64,000 nucleotides of DNA from Treponema sp. C6A8 (GTDB taxonomy: Bacteria; Spirochaetota; Spirochaetia; Treponematales; Treponemataceae), in assembly GCF_000619925.1 (NCBI RefSeq), contig NZ_JHVB01000011.1:1-64000 (forward strand). Direction: 5' to 3'. The translations under genes were made by a program, and so were the position numbers. The notes under the pieces are model-generated. The model did no database searches, had not been told where the DNA came from, and saw nothing but the letters and a program-made list of their open reading frames with translations. Each line of letters begins with the position of its first letter. The stretch's first letter is position 1. Below, in pieces: positions 7,970 through 15,822 of the stretch.

Positions 7970-8088
7970 GATTCGAACCAGCGACCTCAACGTCCCGAAC
8001 CTGTAAATAGCAAATCCGTTAAAAAACGAGCCGAGAGGGTCGTTTTAGGATTTACTTAATTTGCGCTACCAACCAAAAAGGTAGTCAC
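7970..8088 (-). pseudogene. Broken tRNA-Pro copy interrupted by the 41-bp repeat
   Basis: The T-arm and anticodon region of tRNA-Pro (7977-8002) and the D-arm piece GTTGGTAGCGC (8063-8073) are repeated here, but about 60 bases are inserted between D-arm and anticodon stem and the acceptor 5' strand no longer pairs. The insertion contains the 41-bp repeat at 8012-8052. It is a dead duplicate of the adjacent tRNA gene. An intron is unlikely: the insert is tiny and the acceptor stem is also lost. Confidence 0.75.
8012..8052 (-). repeat. 41-bp terminator-like repeat, copy 2
   Basis: This segment matches the reverse complement of 592-632 at 38 of 41 positions and is a hairpin with AAAACGA/TCGTTTT arms followed by a T tract on the minus strand. 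It lies inside a broken tRNA copy. Confidence 0.7.
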
Positions 8089-8089
8089 A

Positions 8090-8120
8090 AATAAAAAAGC
8101 CTTCCGGATTGGAAGGCTTT
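8090..8120 (-). terminator. Terminator after tRNA-Asp
   Basis: Arms AGCCTTCC and GGAAGGCT (8-base stem, AATCC loop) followed on the minus strand by TTTTTTATTT. Confidence 0.85.
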
Positions 8121-8122
8121 AG

Positions 8123-8196
8123 CGCGAGTGACGGGGCTCGAACCCGTGATCTCCGGCGTGACAGGCCAGCGCGATAACCAGCTTCGCTACACCCGC
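8123..8196 (-). tRNA. tRNA-Asp (anticodon GTC)
   Basis: Minus-strand cloverleaf: acceptor GCGGGTG/CACTCGC with one G-T pair, D-arm GCGA/TCGC, anticodon stem CTGGC/GCCGG with loop CTGTCAC (anticodon GTC), T-arm ACGGG-TTCGAGC-CCCGT, and discriminator G73, an Asp identity base. CCA is not encoded. Confidence 0.95.
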
Positions 8197-8208
8197 GTGA
8201 TGTTTAAT

Positions 8209-8237
8209 AATATATACTCTTCTCTTATTTTGGTCAA
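8209..8237 (-). promoter_or_regulatory. tRNA-Asp promoter
   Basis: On the minus strand TTGACC (8237-8232) and TATATT (8214-8209) are 17 bases apart, placing the transcript start about six bases before the tRNA. Confidence 0.75.
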
Positions 8238-8312
8238 TAGGTCAAAACAGAATTTTTGAAAAATTTTCAATTTTTTTTAACTTTTTTTTGCTGGGGCAGG
8301 AGACTTTTTTTG

Positions 8313-8321
8313 TGCTATAAT
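8313..8321 (+). promoter_or_regulatory. Leaderless extended -10 for recX
   Basis: TGCTATAAT is a perfect extended -10 and ends 7 bases before the ATG at 8328; no -35 is evident. Confidence 0.7.
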
Positions 8322-8327
8322 AGGAAT

Positions 8328-8951
8328 ATGATTATCAAAAAGTTTGAGCCGACTTCTACCGGGCTTTGTAAAATTACACCGGATCAGGGGGCAATTTTTT
8401 ACCTGAGAAAAGAATATCTTTTAACGATAGATTTTGATTCGATTTATGCCGGTGCGGAGTTTGAAACAGAAGAAGAGCTTTCTGAGATTCTGGATGCGGG
8501 GCTTGCGGCGGTAGTGGAGCTTAAGGCAATAACTTATCTTGCGCGCTGCGAGCAGTGCCGTTTTAATCTGACTAATAAACTTGTTCAGAAGGGCTATGAA
8601 AAAAAATACATTCAGATGGCTCTTGATTTTCTGGAAAGCAAAAATCTTTTGAGTGACAGCCGCTTTGCTACAGCCTGGCTGAATTCGCGAAGAACAAATC
8701 ACTATGAAGGGCGAACCCGGCTTTTGGCTGAACTTTCTTCCCGCGGAATAGGAAGGGAAGAGGCGGCTGCTGCTCTGAATGAGTTTTTTTCTGAAAACGA
8801 TGAGGAAGAAATCTGCCGTAAAGCTTATAAAAAGCTTTTAAAAAGCGGAAAACGCGACGAAAAACTTGTAAATGCGATGATAAAAGCGGGTTTTTCTTAT
8901 AAAATGGTAAAGAACATTATCAGTGAAGAGGAAACTACGCACGAGAATTGA
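8328..8951 (+). CDS. recX: Regulatory protein RecX
   Basis: The 207-residue protein belongs to the RecX family, which binds RecA filaments and modulates recombination. The repeated three-helix pattern is visible: 'ALDFLESKNLLSDSRFATAW', 'RRTNHYEGRTRLLAELSSRG' and 'ICRKAYKKLLKSGKRDEK'. An in-frame start at 8256 is rejected because it would run through the promoter; the ATG at 8328 lies 7 bases after a perfect extended -10 box. AGGA two bases before the ATG is too close to act as a ribosome site, so the mRNA is probably leaderless. recA is not in the window. Confidence 0.88.
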   Translation: MIIKKFEPTSTGLCKITPDQGAIFYLRKEYLLTIDFDSIYAGAEFETEEELSEILDAGLAAVVELKAITYLARCEQCRFNLTNKLVQKGYEKKYIQMALDFLESKNLLSDSRFATAWLNSRRTNHYEGRTRLLAELSSRGIGREEAAAALNEFFSENDEEEICRKAYKKLLKSGKRDEKLVNAMIKAGFSYKMVKNIISEEETTHEN

Positions 8952-9040
8952 GCACCGCCGGAGGCGTTCGTAAGCAAGCTTTGCTTGCATCGAATGAGCG
9001 GCTAGCGAAGTGCGAAATGCGACTGGGAAGGGGGACTGGC
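8952..9040. repeat. GC-rich intergenic repeat (R2)
   Basis: GC-rich block between recX and the peptide-binding protein gene. It shares CGCCGGAGGCG with the repeat inside murI and the gagcg...tagcgaa...tgcgactggg block with 1537-1568. It contains a perfect small palindrome GCAAGC-TTT-GCTTGC (8974-8988). Confidence 0.5.
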
Positions 9041-9045
9041 GCCAG

Positions 9046-10869
9046 ATGAAAATTAAAAAAACTGGATTTTGGATTATTTTTGTGAGCGGGGTGATTTTTG
9101 CTTCATGTTCAAAAACGCCGGAAATGACGATTGAAGAAATAGAGGCTTTGCAAAAATCTGTTGACTACGAGTTTATTCAAAAATCCATTTCTAAGCCTTT
9201 TGAAAACCAGCCTTTTGTTCCGGGAAAAAAGGGCGGAATCTGGTACGATACGATTATTTCTGAGCCAAAGACCTTTAATCAGCTTGTGGGAAATTTTGAC
9301 GGAAGCAGCTACGCAATTATTTCAAAGACTCTGGACGGGCTTTTTGATTACGATAGTGTAAATAAAGTATGGCAGCCCCGTATGGCTTCTTTTGACATTG
9401 AAATTAACGAAAAAGAGCAGACTTTAACCCTGCATTGCAGGCTTCGGGACGATTTATACTGGAGCTTTTACGGAAGTGATAAAAAAATCCCTGTAATTTC
9501 TGATGATTTTGTTTTCTGGTACAACGAAATTGAAGGTGATGAAGAAGCGGGGATTGGCGGTTATGAGGACCAGTGCATTTCCTTGCCGGACGGAAGCAGG
9601 CGGCATATTGACTGCATAAAAATTGATGATAAAAATTTTGATTTTGTATTTCCCCGTATAATTGCCCAGCCGCTTTTGAATGCAAATATGAGTCCTTGTC
9701 CTTCCTTTTTGTTCAGGCCTGCAAAAGAAAAGGGCGGAATTGCTGCTGTAAAAAATCTTTTTGGCGTGGACTGCGACCCTAAAACTATTCCTTCCTGCGG
9801 TGAGTTTTTTATTACTGAATATGTGCCTGGCCGCCGTCTTGTTTTTACCCGCAATCCGGATTTCTGGAAAAAGGATGCAAATGGTGTTTCTTCTCCTTAT
9901 TATGAAGAGCTTTTCTGTCAGATTGTGGGCGATCAGAATACGGATTATCTTCTTTTTAAACAGGGAAAAAAGGATGCCTATTCTCCGCGTCCGGAAGAGC
10001 TTTCTGATGTTGTAAATAACCAGAAAAATGATTATACGGTTTTTAATGCGCAGGGCTCTATGACAAGCTATCACTGGACTTTTAATCAGAATCCTGTGAA
10101 TGAGGATAAGCCTTTTTACAAGTGGTTCTGCAAGAAGGAATTCCGTCAGGCTATGAGCTGTATCTTAAACCGCGAGCGTATCATAAAACAGACTTACAGG
10201 GGGCTTGCCGAGCCGAGGTATTTTTTCTTTCCGCCGGTAAATCCTTTTTACAATGAAAAAATCCAGCTTGAATACCGTTATGATATTGACCGGGCTCTGA
10301 AACTTTTGAAGGCGGCTGGTTTTGTGCAGGGTAAGGACGGTCTTTTGCGCGATGAAGAGGGAAATGAGGTGGAGTTTGACCTTGCAATTTATTCGGGGAT
10401 GACTCTTTTGAGCGATATGGCCCAGATTATCTGCGATGAAGCTTCTAAAATCGGGATTAAAATAAATGTGCGTCAGACGGACTTTCAGAAAGTGATTGAG
10501 TCGATGATGTCTACCTTTGACTGGCAGAGCTGCATCGGGGCTTTCGGGACAAGTTATTTTCCGACTCAGGGCAGTAATGTATGGAAATCGAACGGAAACC
10601 TTCATGTCTGGTATCCTTTTCAGAAAGCTCCTGCAACTGACTGGGAAGCAAGAATCGACCAGCTTTATGAGGAAGGTGCCTATACTGTTGATCCGGCGGC
10701 GGCAAAAAAAATCTGGGATGAATATCAGGCAATCATTCTGGAGCAGTGTCCTTTGATTTATCTTGTAAGGGCGAGAAGCTTTATTGCCCTGCGTAACCGC
10801 TGGGATTTTGCTAACTTTTATTACGATAACAAAAACGGTGCTGAATCTACGTGGATTTATTTGCGCTAG
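9046..10869 (+). CDS. Peptide ABC transporter substrate-binding lipoprotein (OppA/DppA family)
   Basis: The 607-residue protein opens with a signal peptide and lipobox FASCS (Cys ~21), so it is anchored outside the inner membrane. It follows the SBP family 5 pattern: 'GGIWYDTIISEPKTFNQLVG', 'RLRDDLYWS', 'CGEFFITEYVPGRRLVFTRNPDFW' and 'FRQAMSCILNRERI'. These proteins capture oligopeptides for import. The ATG at 9046 begins the signal peptide; earlier in-frame codons belong to a repeat. It heads a cluster with permeases and ATPases downstream, although a terminator and a GGDEF gene lie in between. Ligand range is unknown. Confidence 0.92.
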   Translation: MKIKKTGFWIIFVSGVIFASCSKTPEMTIEEIEALQKSVDYEFIQKSISKPFENQPFVPGKKGGIWYDTIISEPKTFNQLVGNFDGSSYAIISKTLDGLFDYDSVNKVWQPRMASFDIEINEKEQTLTLHCRLRDDLYWSFYGSDKKIPVISDDFVFWYNEIEGDEEAGIGGYEDQCISLPDGSRRHIDCIKIDDKNFDFVFPRIIAQPLLNANMSPCPSFLFRPAKEKGGIAAVKNLFGVDCDPKTIPSCGEFFITEYVPGRRLVFTRNPDFWKKDANGVSSPYYEELFCQIVGDQNTDYLLFKQGKKDAYSPRPEELSDVVNNQKNDYTVFNAQGSMTSYHWTFNQNPVNEDKPFYKWFCKKEFRQAMSCILNRERIIKQTYRGLAEPRYFFFPPVNPFYNEKIQLEYRYDIDRALKLLKAAGFVQGKDGLLRDEEGNEVEFDLAIYSGMTLLSDMAQIICDEASKIGIKINVRQTDFQKVIESMMSTFDWQSCIGAFGTSYFPTQGSNVWKSNGNLHVWYPFQKAPATDWEARIDQLYEEGAYTVDPAAAKKIWDEYQAIILEQCPLIYLVRARSFIALRNRWDFANFYYDNKNGAESTWIYLR

Positions 10870-10879
10870 GGGGTAAACT

Positions 10880-10918
10880 GCCTTATACTTATAGATAATA
10901 GTAAGGCCTTTTTTTTTG
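10880..10918 (+). terminator. Terminator after the binding-protein gene
   Basis: GCCTTA ... TAAGGC arms (outer stem, AT-rich interior) followed by nine T (10910-10918). The next ATG follows 4 bases after the T run, so downstream genes depend on read-through or on a start inside this hairpin. Confidence 0.7.
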
Positions 10919-10922
10919 ATTT

Positions 10923-12599
10923 ATGCGGTATAGAAGCAAGGTAAACAGACTTACAATTTTGATTATTTTTTCTCTTTTTGCATTGAATATTTCTTTTAGA
11001 ATAATCAAAGCCGCATATGATAATACTGTAATTGCAAAAAATCAGATTGTAATTGATAAGGCTATAAATCAGCTGATATATGCAAAAGATTCTTATGAGC
11101 ATGATTTGAATCTCCTGCTGCCGCTTACAAATTTAAAGCATCTTTCAGAGGGGCAGCTGGCTCAGATTTACCTGCTGGTTACAACCCTACATTACAGCGC
11201 CGGAAATATGGATTCCTATTTTAAGGATGTAGGAAAGGCTCTTTTTTACAGTAAAAGAACAAATAATACGGACAGTACGATTTACCTTTATGCTAATATG
11301 GCAAAATACTTTCTGGAAATTAACGGAGACCAGGAAGCTTTTGATATCATTAATGAAGCGGCTTCCTTCGGTTCCTTTTATGAATGTTCCAACGTGCTTA
11401 CCCGTATTCATATTTTTCAGGTTTATTCAGCCTATCTACTTCATATAAGGGACTATGACAGAGCCTTTCTTGCAGCCCATCAGATAATTTCTGATGCTCC
11501 GCTTACTGAAAGTTTTTCTCCCTTCTTCCCTGTAAGTTATGAACGTGCCGGTAATGCCATTAAAGCTTTGATTTTGCTGGAGCAGGGAAAAGTTAATGAA
11601 GCTTATGTTATGGCCTGCAGTCTTTTTGAAAAATATGCAGATCCAAAAGAAAGAATAACTCAGTTTAATGCCTTTGATTTTTATATGCCTTTGTATTACA
11701 TAAAGGCAATCTGGGCCCTGCATCATCAGGAGTATCAGACTGCAATTGAAGCCTGTGAAGAATACGGAAAGCTTTGTGATGATAATTTCTTTATTCAGAA
11801 AAAAATCCAGCTTATCGGCCGTCTTATGAAAGAACTGCCCCTTTCAATGGCAAAAGAAAGAAGCCAGCTCTTTCAGACAATTTCCATTGATTCCAGAAGA
11901 CTTTCTGCTTCTTTAATTTCCGAAAATACAAGGCTCTCAAAAGAAAAATTTAATACCGTCATGAATGAACTTATTCTGAACAGTGAACTTAAGGAAAAAA
12001 CACAGGATATTCTTCATGCAATTCTGGTTAACTGTTTTATTATTGGTCTTGCCCTTATTCTGTTTTATGTGATTTTCAGCGAAATGCAGCTGGACGGCCT
12101 TACAAAGCTTTATAACCGCCGTACCCTTAATTCAAGAATTCATCATCTGGATAAGACAAATAAAAATTATGCCGCAGTAATGATGGATCTGGATGACTTT
12201 AAAAAACTTAATGATACTTATGGACACGCATTTGGTGATGAAGTTTTAAAAGCAGTTTCTGCTGCAATTCTGGAAGCAGAAGGAAGGTTCGTAAAGGCTT
12301 ACCGTTACGGCGGAGAAGAGATTGTAGTTTTGTTTGAGCATCTTCCTTTTGAGGATGTTATCAGAATGTCTGAGTCGATTCGTAATAAGGTATGCAGACT
12401 TAAATTTTCAAAAGATGTGCGGGTTACAGCAAGCTTTGGTGTGGGTGCAAGGCCTGGAAATCCTGTAAAGCAGGCTGACGAAAATCTTTACTATGCAAAA
12501 TCTAAAGGAAAGAATATTACTGCCTATAAGATTGACGGAAAGCAGTATCTTGCCGAACGGCGTCTGGAAATAAGAAATCCTATGCCGGATACAAAATAA
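10923..12599 (+). CDS. Membrane-bound diguanylate cyclase (GGDEF domain)
   Basis: The 558-residue protein has an N-terminal membrane segment (about 10-28), a long helical, TPR-like extracytoplasmic region (about 40-355), a second membrane segment (about 362-384) and a C-terminal GGDEF domain. That domain has 'DLDDFKKLNDTYGHAFGDE' and the active-site variant GGEEI at about residue 463. GGEE(I/F) is compatible with c-di-GMP synthesis; no RxxD inhibitory site precedes it. The gene sits between the peptide-binding protein and its permeases, so it may sense transporter or peptide state. The ATG directly follows a terminator T run and has no ribosome site; no other Met is nearby. Confidence 0.88.
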   Translation: MRYRSKVNRLTILIIFSLFALNISFRIIKAAYDNTVIAKNQIVIDKAINQLIYAKDSYEHDLNLLLPLTNLKHLSEGQLAQIYLLVTTLHYSAGNMDSYFKDVGKALFYSKRTNNTDSTIYLYANMAKYFLEINGDQEAFDIINEAASFGSFYECSNVLTRIHIFQVYSAYLLHIRDYDRAFLAAHQIISDAPLTESFSPFFPVSYERAGNAIKALILLEQGKVNEAYVMACSLFEKYADPKERITQFNAFDFYMPLYYIKAIWALHHQEYQTAIEACEEYGKLCDDNFFIQKKIQLIGRLMKELPLSMAKERSQLFQTISIDSRRLSASLISENTRLSKEKFNTVMNELILNSELKEKTQDILHAILVNCFIIGLALILFYVIFSEMQLDGLTKLYNRRTLNSRIHHLDKTNKNYAAVMMDLDDFKKLNDTYGHAFGDEVLKAVSAAILEAEGRFVKAYRYGGEEIVVLFEHLPFEDVIRMSESIRNKVCRLKFSKDVRVTASFGVGARPGNPVKQADENLYYAKSKGKNITAYKIDGKQYLAERRLEIRNPMPDTK

Positions 12600-12620
12600 A
12601 ATAAAAAGTACGGGTGGGGC

Positions 12621-13736
12621 ATGAATATAATTAAAAAATCACTTTATCAGATAAAAAGACCATGGAAAGCTTATAAAGAAAAAGCTCCTATGGCAGCTTT
12701 TATTACAGGCCGGCTTATTACAATGCTGGTTCTGCTTTTTCTGCTGGGCTTTTCGCTTTTTGGCCTTATGGAACTGGCTCCGGGGGACATTGTTGACCAG
12801 ATGATGAGCCAGCAGATTATGTCCAGCATGGACGGCTCTTCTTCTTCGGGAAAAATGAGCGAAAGCGGCAAGGCTTCCGACAAAGATAATATTTTTAACC
12901 AGAAGCAGGTTGAGCAGCTTCGTGCGGAGTTCGGACTTGATAAGCCTTTTTATGTTCAGTATTTTAAGTGGCTGAACCGCGTTATTCTTCATCACGATTT
13001 AGGAACAAGCCTTATTTCTCGCGCTCCGGTAAGCTTTTTAATCCGCTCTCGAATTTGGAATTCCGTTTTATTAAACCTGATTTCCCTTGTTTTTATTACG
13101 CTCTTTTCTTTTTTTCTGGGTGTTTATTTTTCAAGCAAGGCTGGGACAAATGTTGATACTGCCGTTACTTTTTTTGCCTTGTTTTTTCACGCCTTTCCGG
13201 GGCTTTTGCTTTTGATTCTCGCCCAGCTTTTTGCTGCTGTTACGGGAATTTTCCCGGTTACTGCCTATCCTGACTTTTCTTTTGCTGACGCGCCTATGCG
13301 TTTTACTTTCAGCTATACGCACCATATTTTTCTGCCGCTTTTAGTTTCTTTTGTTGGCGGGGTTGGAGGCACAATGCGAATGATCCGTGCCACAATGCTT
13401 GACCAGATGGGTATGCCTTATATTTTTGCCCTGCGCGCCCGCGGCATTTCAGAAAAGCGCGTTTATCTTAATCACGCCTTCCGAAATACGCTAAATCCGT
13501 ACATCACAGGAAGCGCAAACCTGCTGGCTTCTCTTTTCAGCGGTTCGCTGGTTCTGGAAATTATCTTTGCATATCCCGGAATCGGGAGGCTTATGTACGA
13601 AGCTGTAATGCAGCAGGACATCAATCTTGTACTTGCAAACAGCATGTTTATTTCGGCTCTTGTATTAATCGGCATGATTGTAAGCGATATCCTTCTTGCC
13701 CTTGTAGATCCAAGAATCAGATACGGAAAAGAGTAG
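12621..13736 (+). CDS. Peptide ABC transporter permease (DppB/OppB)
   Basis: The 371-residue membrane protein has six hydrophobic segments and the family hallmarks 'APGDIVDQ' after the first helix, 'LDKPFYVQYFKWL', and the EAA loop 'ALRARGISEKRVYLNHAFRNT'. It forms half of the membrane channel with the permease encoded next. An unusual Ser/Lys-rich insert (about residues 70-95, 'SSSSGKMSESGKASDKD') lies in the periplasmic loop. A gggtgggg stretch precedes the ATG. It is 21 bases after the GGDEF gene and 9 bases before the next start. Confidence 0.92.
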   Translation: MNIIKKSLYQIKRPWKAYKEKAPMAAFITGRLITMLVLLFLLGFSLFGLMELAPGDIVDQMMSQQIMSSMDGSSSSGKMSESGKASDKDNIFNQKQVEQLRAEFGLDKPFYVQYFKWLNRVILHHDLGTSLISRAPVSFLIRSRIWNSVLLNLISLVFITLFSFFLGVYFSSKAGTNVDTAVTFFALFFHAFPGLLLLILAQLFAAVTGIFPVTAYPDFSFADAPMRFTFSYTHHIFLPLLVSFVGGVGGTMRMIRATMLDQMGMPYIFALRARGISEKRVYLNHAFRNTLNPYITGSANLLASLFSGSLVLEIIFAYPGIGRLMYEAVMQQDINLVLANSMFISALVLIGMIVSDILLALVDPRIRYGKE

Positions 13737-13745
13737 GGAGTGCAT

Positions 13746-15821
13746 ATGAAAAAGTTTTTTGAGTTTTTACAGGTTCGCCGCCTTGCCCTTCTTTCGATGA
13801 TTTTTCTGGCTCTTCTTTATTTTGTAATGATTTTTGCGGATTTTTTTGCCCCTTACCCCGCAACGCTTAGCTTTGAGCAGAATACCTATCACCCTGCCAA
13901 CGTTCAGCTGACCCTGCGCGGTCCAAAAGTGCGCGAATACCGCGTAATCAACCAGATTACCTGGGAGTACGTCCGCGTCCGCAATGCCGAATACATTCAC
14001 AAGCTGAACTTTTTCGTTAAAGGCGAGCCTTACAAACTTGCGGGGCTGATTCCCTGCAGCCGTCACCTTTTTGGCTGCAAGGACGGATATCCGGTTTACC
14101 TTCTTGGTGCCGATAACCTTGGCCGTGACCTCTTTTCCCGCATAGTTTACGGAAGCCGCATTTCCCTTACAATCGGATTTGTTGCTACTGCCGTTTCCCT
14201 GCTTCTTGCGGTGCTTCTTGGCGGCCTTTCGGGCTATTTTGGTGGCGCTACCGACTGGAGCATCATGCGCCTTTCCGAGTTTTTTATGCTGATACCGTCG
14301 CTGTATTTTATCCTCTTTTTGCGCTCCCTTCTCAACGCAAAAATGGACACCGGCACTTCCTACATGATAATTACCCTGATTCTTGCCCTTGTCGGCTGGC
14401 CTGGCTCTGCCCGAACAATCCGCGGTATAGTCCACGCCGTTAAGCGCGAAGAGTTTGTCGTTGATGCCGCTCTGGAAGGCGTTCCATCCGTTGTGGTAAT
14501 ATTCCGCCACATAATTCCTCAGACTGCCAGCCTTTTGATTGTAAGTACCGCCCTCAGCATTCCGGGCTTTATTATGAGCGAAACAACTCTTTCTTACCTG
14601 GGCCTTGGAATTGCAGACCCTGCCGTAAGCTGGGGTAGCCTTATCAACCGCGATATTTCAACCCTTTCTAACCTCAAGAATTTTCCCTGGCTCTTGTACC
14701 CGGTTCTCATGCTGCTGCTCGTGACCCTTGCCTTTAATTTTATCGGCGACACCCTGCGAGACTTTTTTGATCCGTATAGTGCTGTGTTTAAGAAAAAATG
14801 GGGCGTTACCGCCGGCAAGCGGCGGTCGGGCTTTCCGTGGTTCCGCGCTAACCGCGCTCCATTGCCTTGTTCGCAAAGCTCACAAGGCAACGGCTTCGCC
14901 GCCACTTCAATCCCTAACGCAGAGGTTCTGCTTTCCGTTCAAAACCTCCACGTCACCTTCATGAACCTTCAGGGCACCGAGTTCGTCCCTGTTGAGGCCG
15001 CCCGTGGCGTCAGCTTTGAAGTCCACCGCGGAGAAATCCTTGGAATCGTAGGCGAATCGGGAAGCGGAAAATCGGTAAGTACCACTGCAATCCCGGGACT
15101 TTTGCCTCGCAACGCTTCTGCCCGCGGTACTATCTTGTACAATGGTGTAGATTTAATGAAACTTTCTCAGGCGGAACTTAGAAAATACCGCGGGCAGAAA
15201 ATCAGCTTAATCTTTCAGGAACCTGGAAGAAGTTTTGACCCCCTGCAGAATATTGGAAGTGTCTTCTGGGAAACTTACCGCATCCTGGAACCTCAGATTA
15301 CAAAAGAAGAAGCTTACAAAAAGGCGTCCGCACTGCTTTCTGAAGTTGGAATTCCGGATCCGGCTTCACGACTTACAGCTTTTCCTCATCAGTTCTCCGG
15401 CGGACAGCTTCAGAGAATCGGAATTGCGCTGGCTCTTGCCCAGAACTGCGAGCTTTTGATTGCGGATGAGCCTACAACTGCCCTGGACGTTACAATTCAG
15501 GCTCAGATTGTTTCGCTTTTACTGCGCCTTAAAAAAGAACGCAATCTTTCTATTATATTTATCAGCCACAATATAGACCTTGTGGCTCAGATTTCTGACC
15601 GCATTGCAGTAATGTACCGGGGAAAAATCATGGAAAGCGGCAGGCCGGAAGAAGTCCTTAAAAATCCAAAGCATCCTTACACAAAGGCTCTGGTTGGTGC
15701 TGTGCCTCAGTTTGGAAGTCATTATACTGCCACCCGCATGCAGTCAATCAGCGAAGAAGAACGGGTAAAACTGGACCAGCTTGCAGATGTTCAGGGCTCA
15801 GATCTTTCGGGGGAAAACTAA
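13746..15821 (+). CDS. Fused peptide ABC permease and ATPase (DppC-DppD)
   Basis: The 691-residue protein joins two normally separate subunits. Residues 1-350 are a DppC/OppC permease (six helices; 'LGADNLGRDLFSRIVYGSRISL', here split by frame only in print, and EAA loop near 235). Residues about 395-691 are the DppD/OppD ATPase, with Walker A 'GESGSGKS' (~436), 'FSGGQLQRIGIALALA' and Walker B 'LLIADEPTTALD'. The linker (353-388) is GC-rich, Ser/Arg/Pro-rich and encoded by a palindrome-bearing block resembling the GC-rich repeats, so fusion may have followed an in-frame repeat insertion. ATG 13746 with ggag is preferred to the GTG at 13740. Confidence 0.88.
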   Translation: MKKFFEFLQVRRLALLSMIFLALLYFVMIFADFFAPYPATLSFEQNTYHPANVQLTLRGPKVREYRVINQITWEYVRVRNAEYIHKLNFFVKGEPYKLAGLIPCSRHLFGCKDGYPVYLLGADNLGRDLFSRIVYGSRISLTIGFVATAVSLLLAVLLGGLSGYFGGATDWSIMRLSEFFMLIPSLYFILFLRSLLNAKMDTGTSYMIITLILALVGWPGSARTIRGIVHAVKREEFVVDAALEGVPSVVVIFRHIIPQTASLLIVSTALSIPGFIMSETTLSYLGLGIADPAVSWGSLINRDISTLSNLKNFPWLLYPVLMLLLVTLAFNFIGDTLRDFFDPYSAVFKKKWGVTAGKRRSGFPWFRANRAPLPCSQSSQGNGFAATSIPNAEVLLSVQNLHVTFMNLQGTEFVPVEAARGVSFEVHRGEILGIVGESGSGKSVSTTAIPGLLPRNASARGTILYNGVDLMKLSQAELRKYRGQKISLIFQEPGRSFDPLQNIGSVFWETYRILEPQITKEEAYKKASALLSEVGIPDPASRLTAFPHQFSGGQLQRIGIALALAQNCELLIADEPTTALDVTIQAQIVSLLLRLKKERNLSIIFISHNIDLVAQISDRIAVMYRGKIMESGRPEEVLKNPKHPYTKALVGAVPQFGSHYTATRMQSISEEERVKLDQLADVQGSDLSGEN
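14809..14912 (+). repeat. GC-rich palindromic block read in frame as the permease-ATPase linker (R3)
   Basis: The block contains GCCTTGT/ACAAGGC arms (14863-14886 region) around TCGCAAAGCTC, then CGGC-TTC-GCCG. In reverse complement it carries 'gagcgcggttagcg', like the family elsewhere. It encodes about 35 residues with no stop, joining two domains. Confidence 0.5.
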
Positions 15822-15822
15822 T

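Noticed and set aside
7970..8088. The interrupted tRNA-Pro as an intron-containing tRNA
   Set aside because: The insert is far too small for a group I intron, is not at the anticodon loop, and the acceptor stem does not pair.
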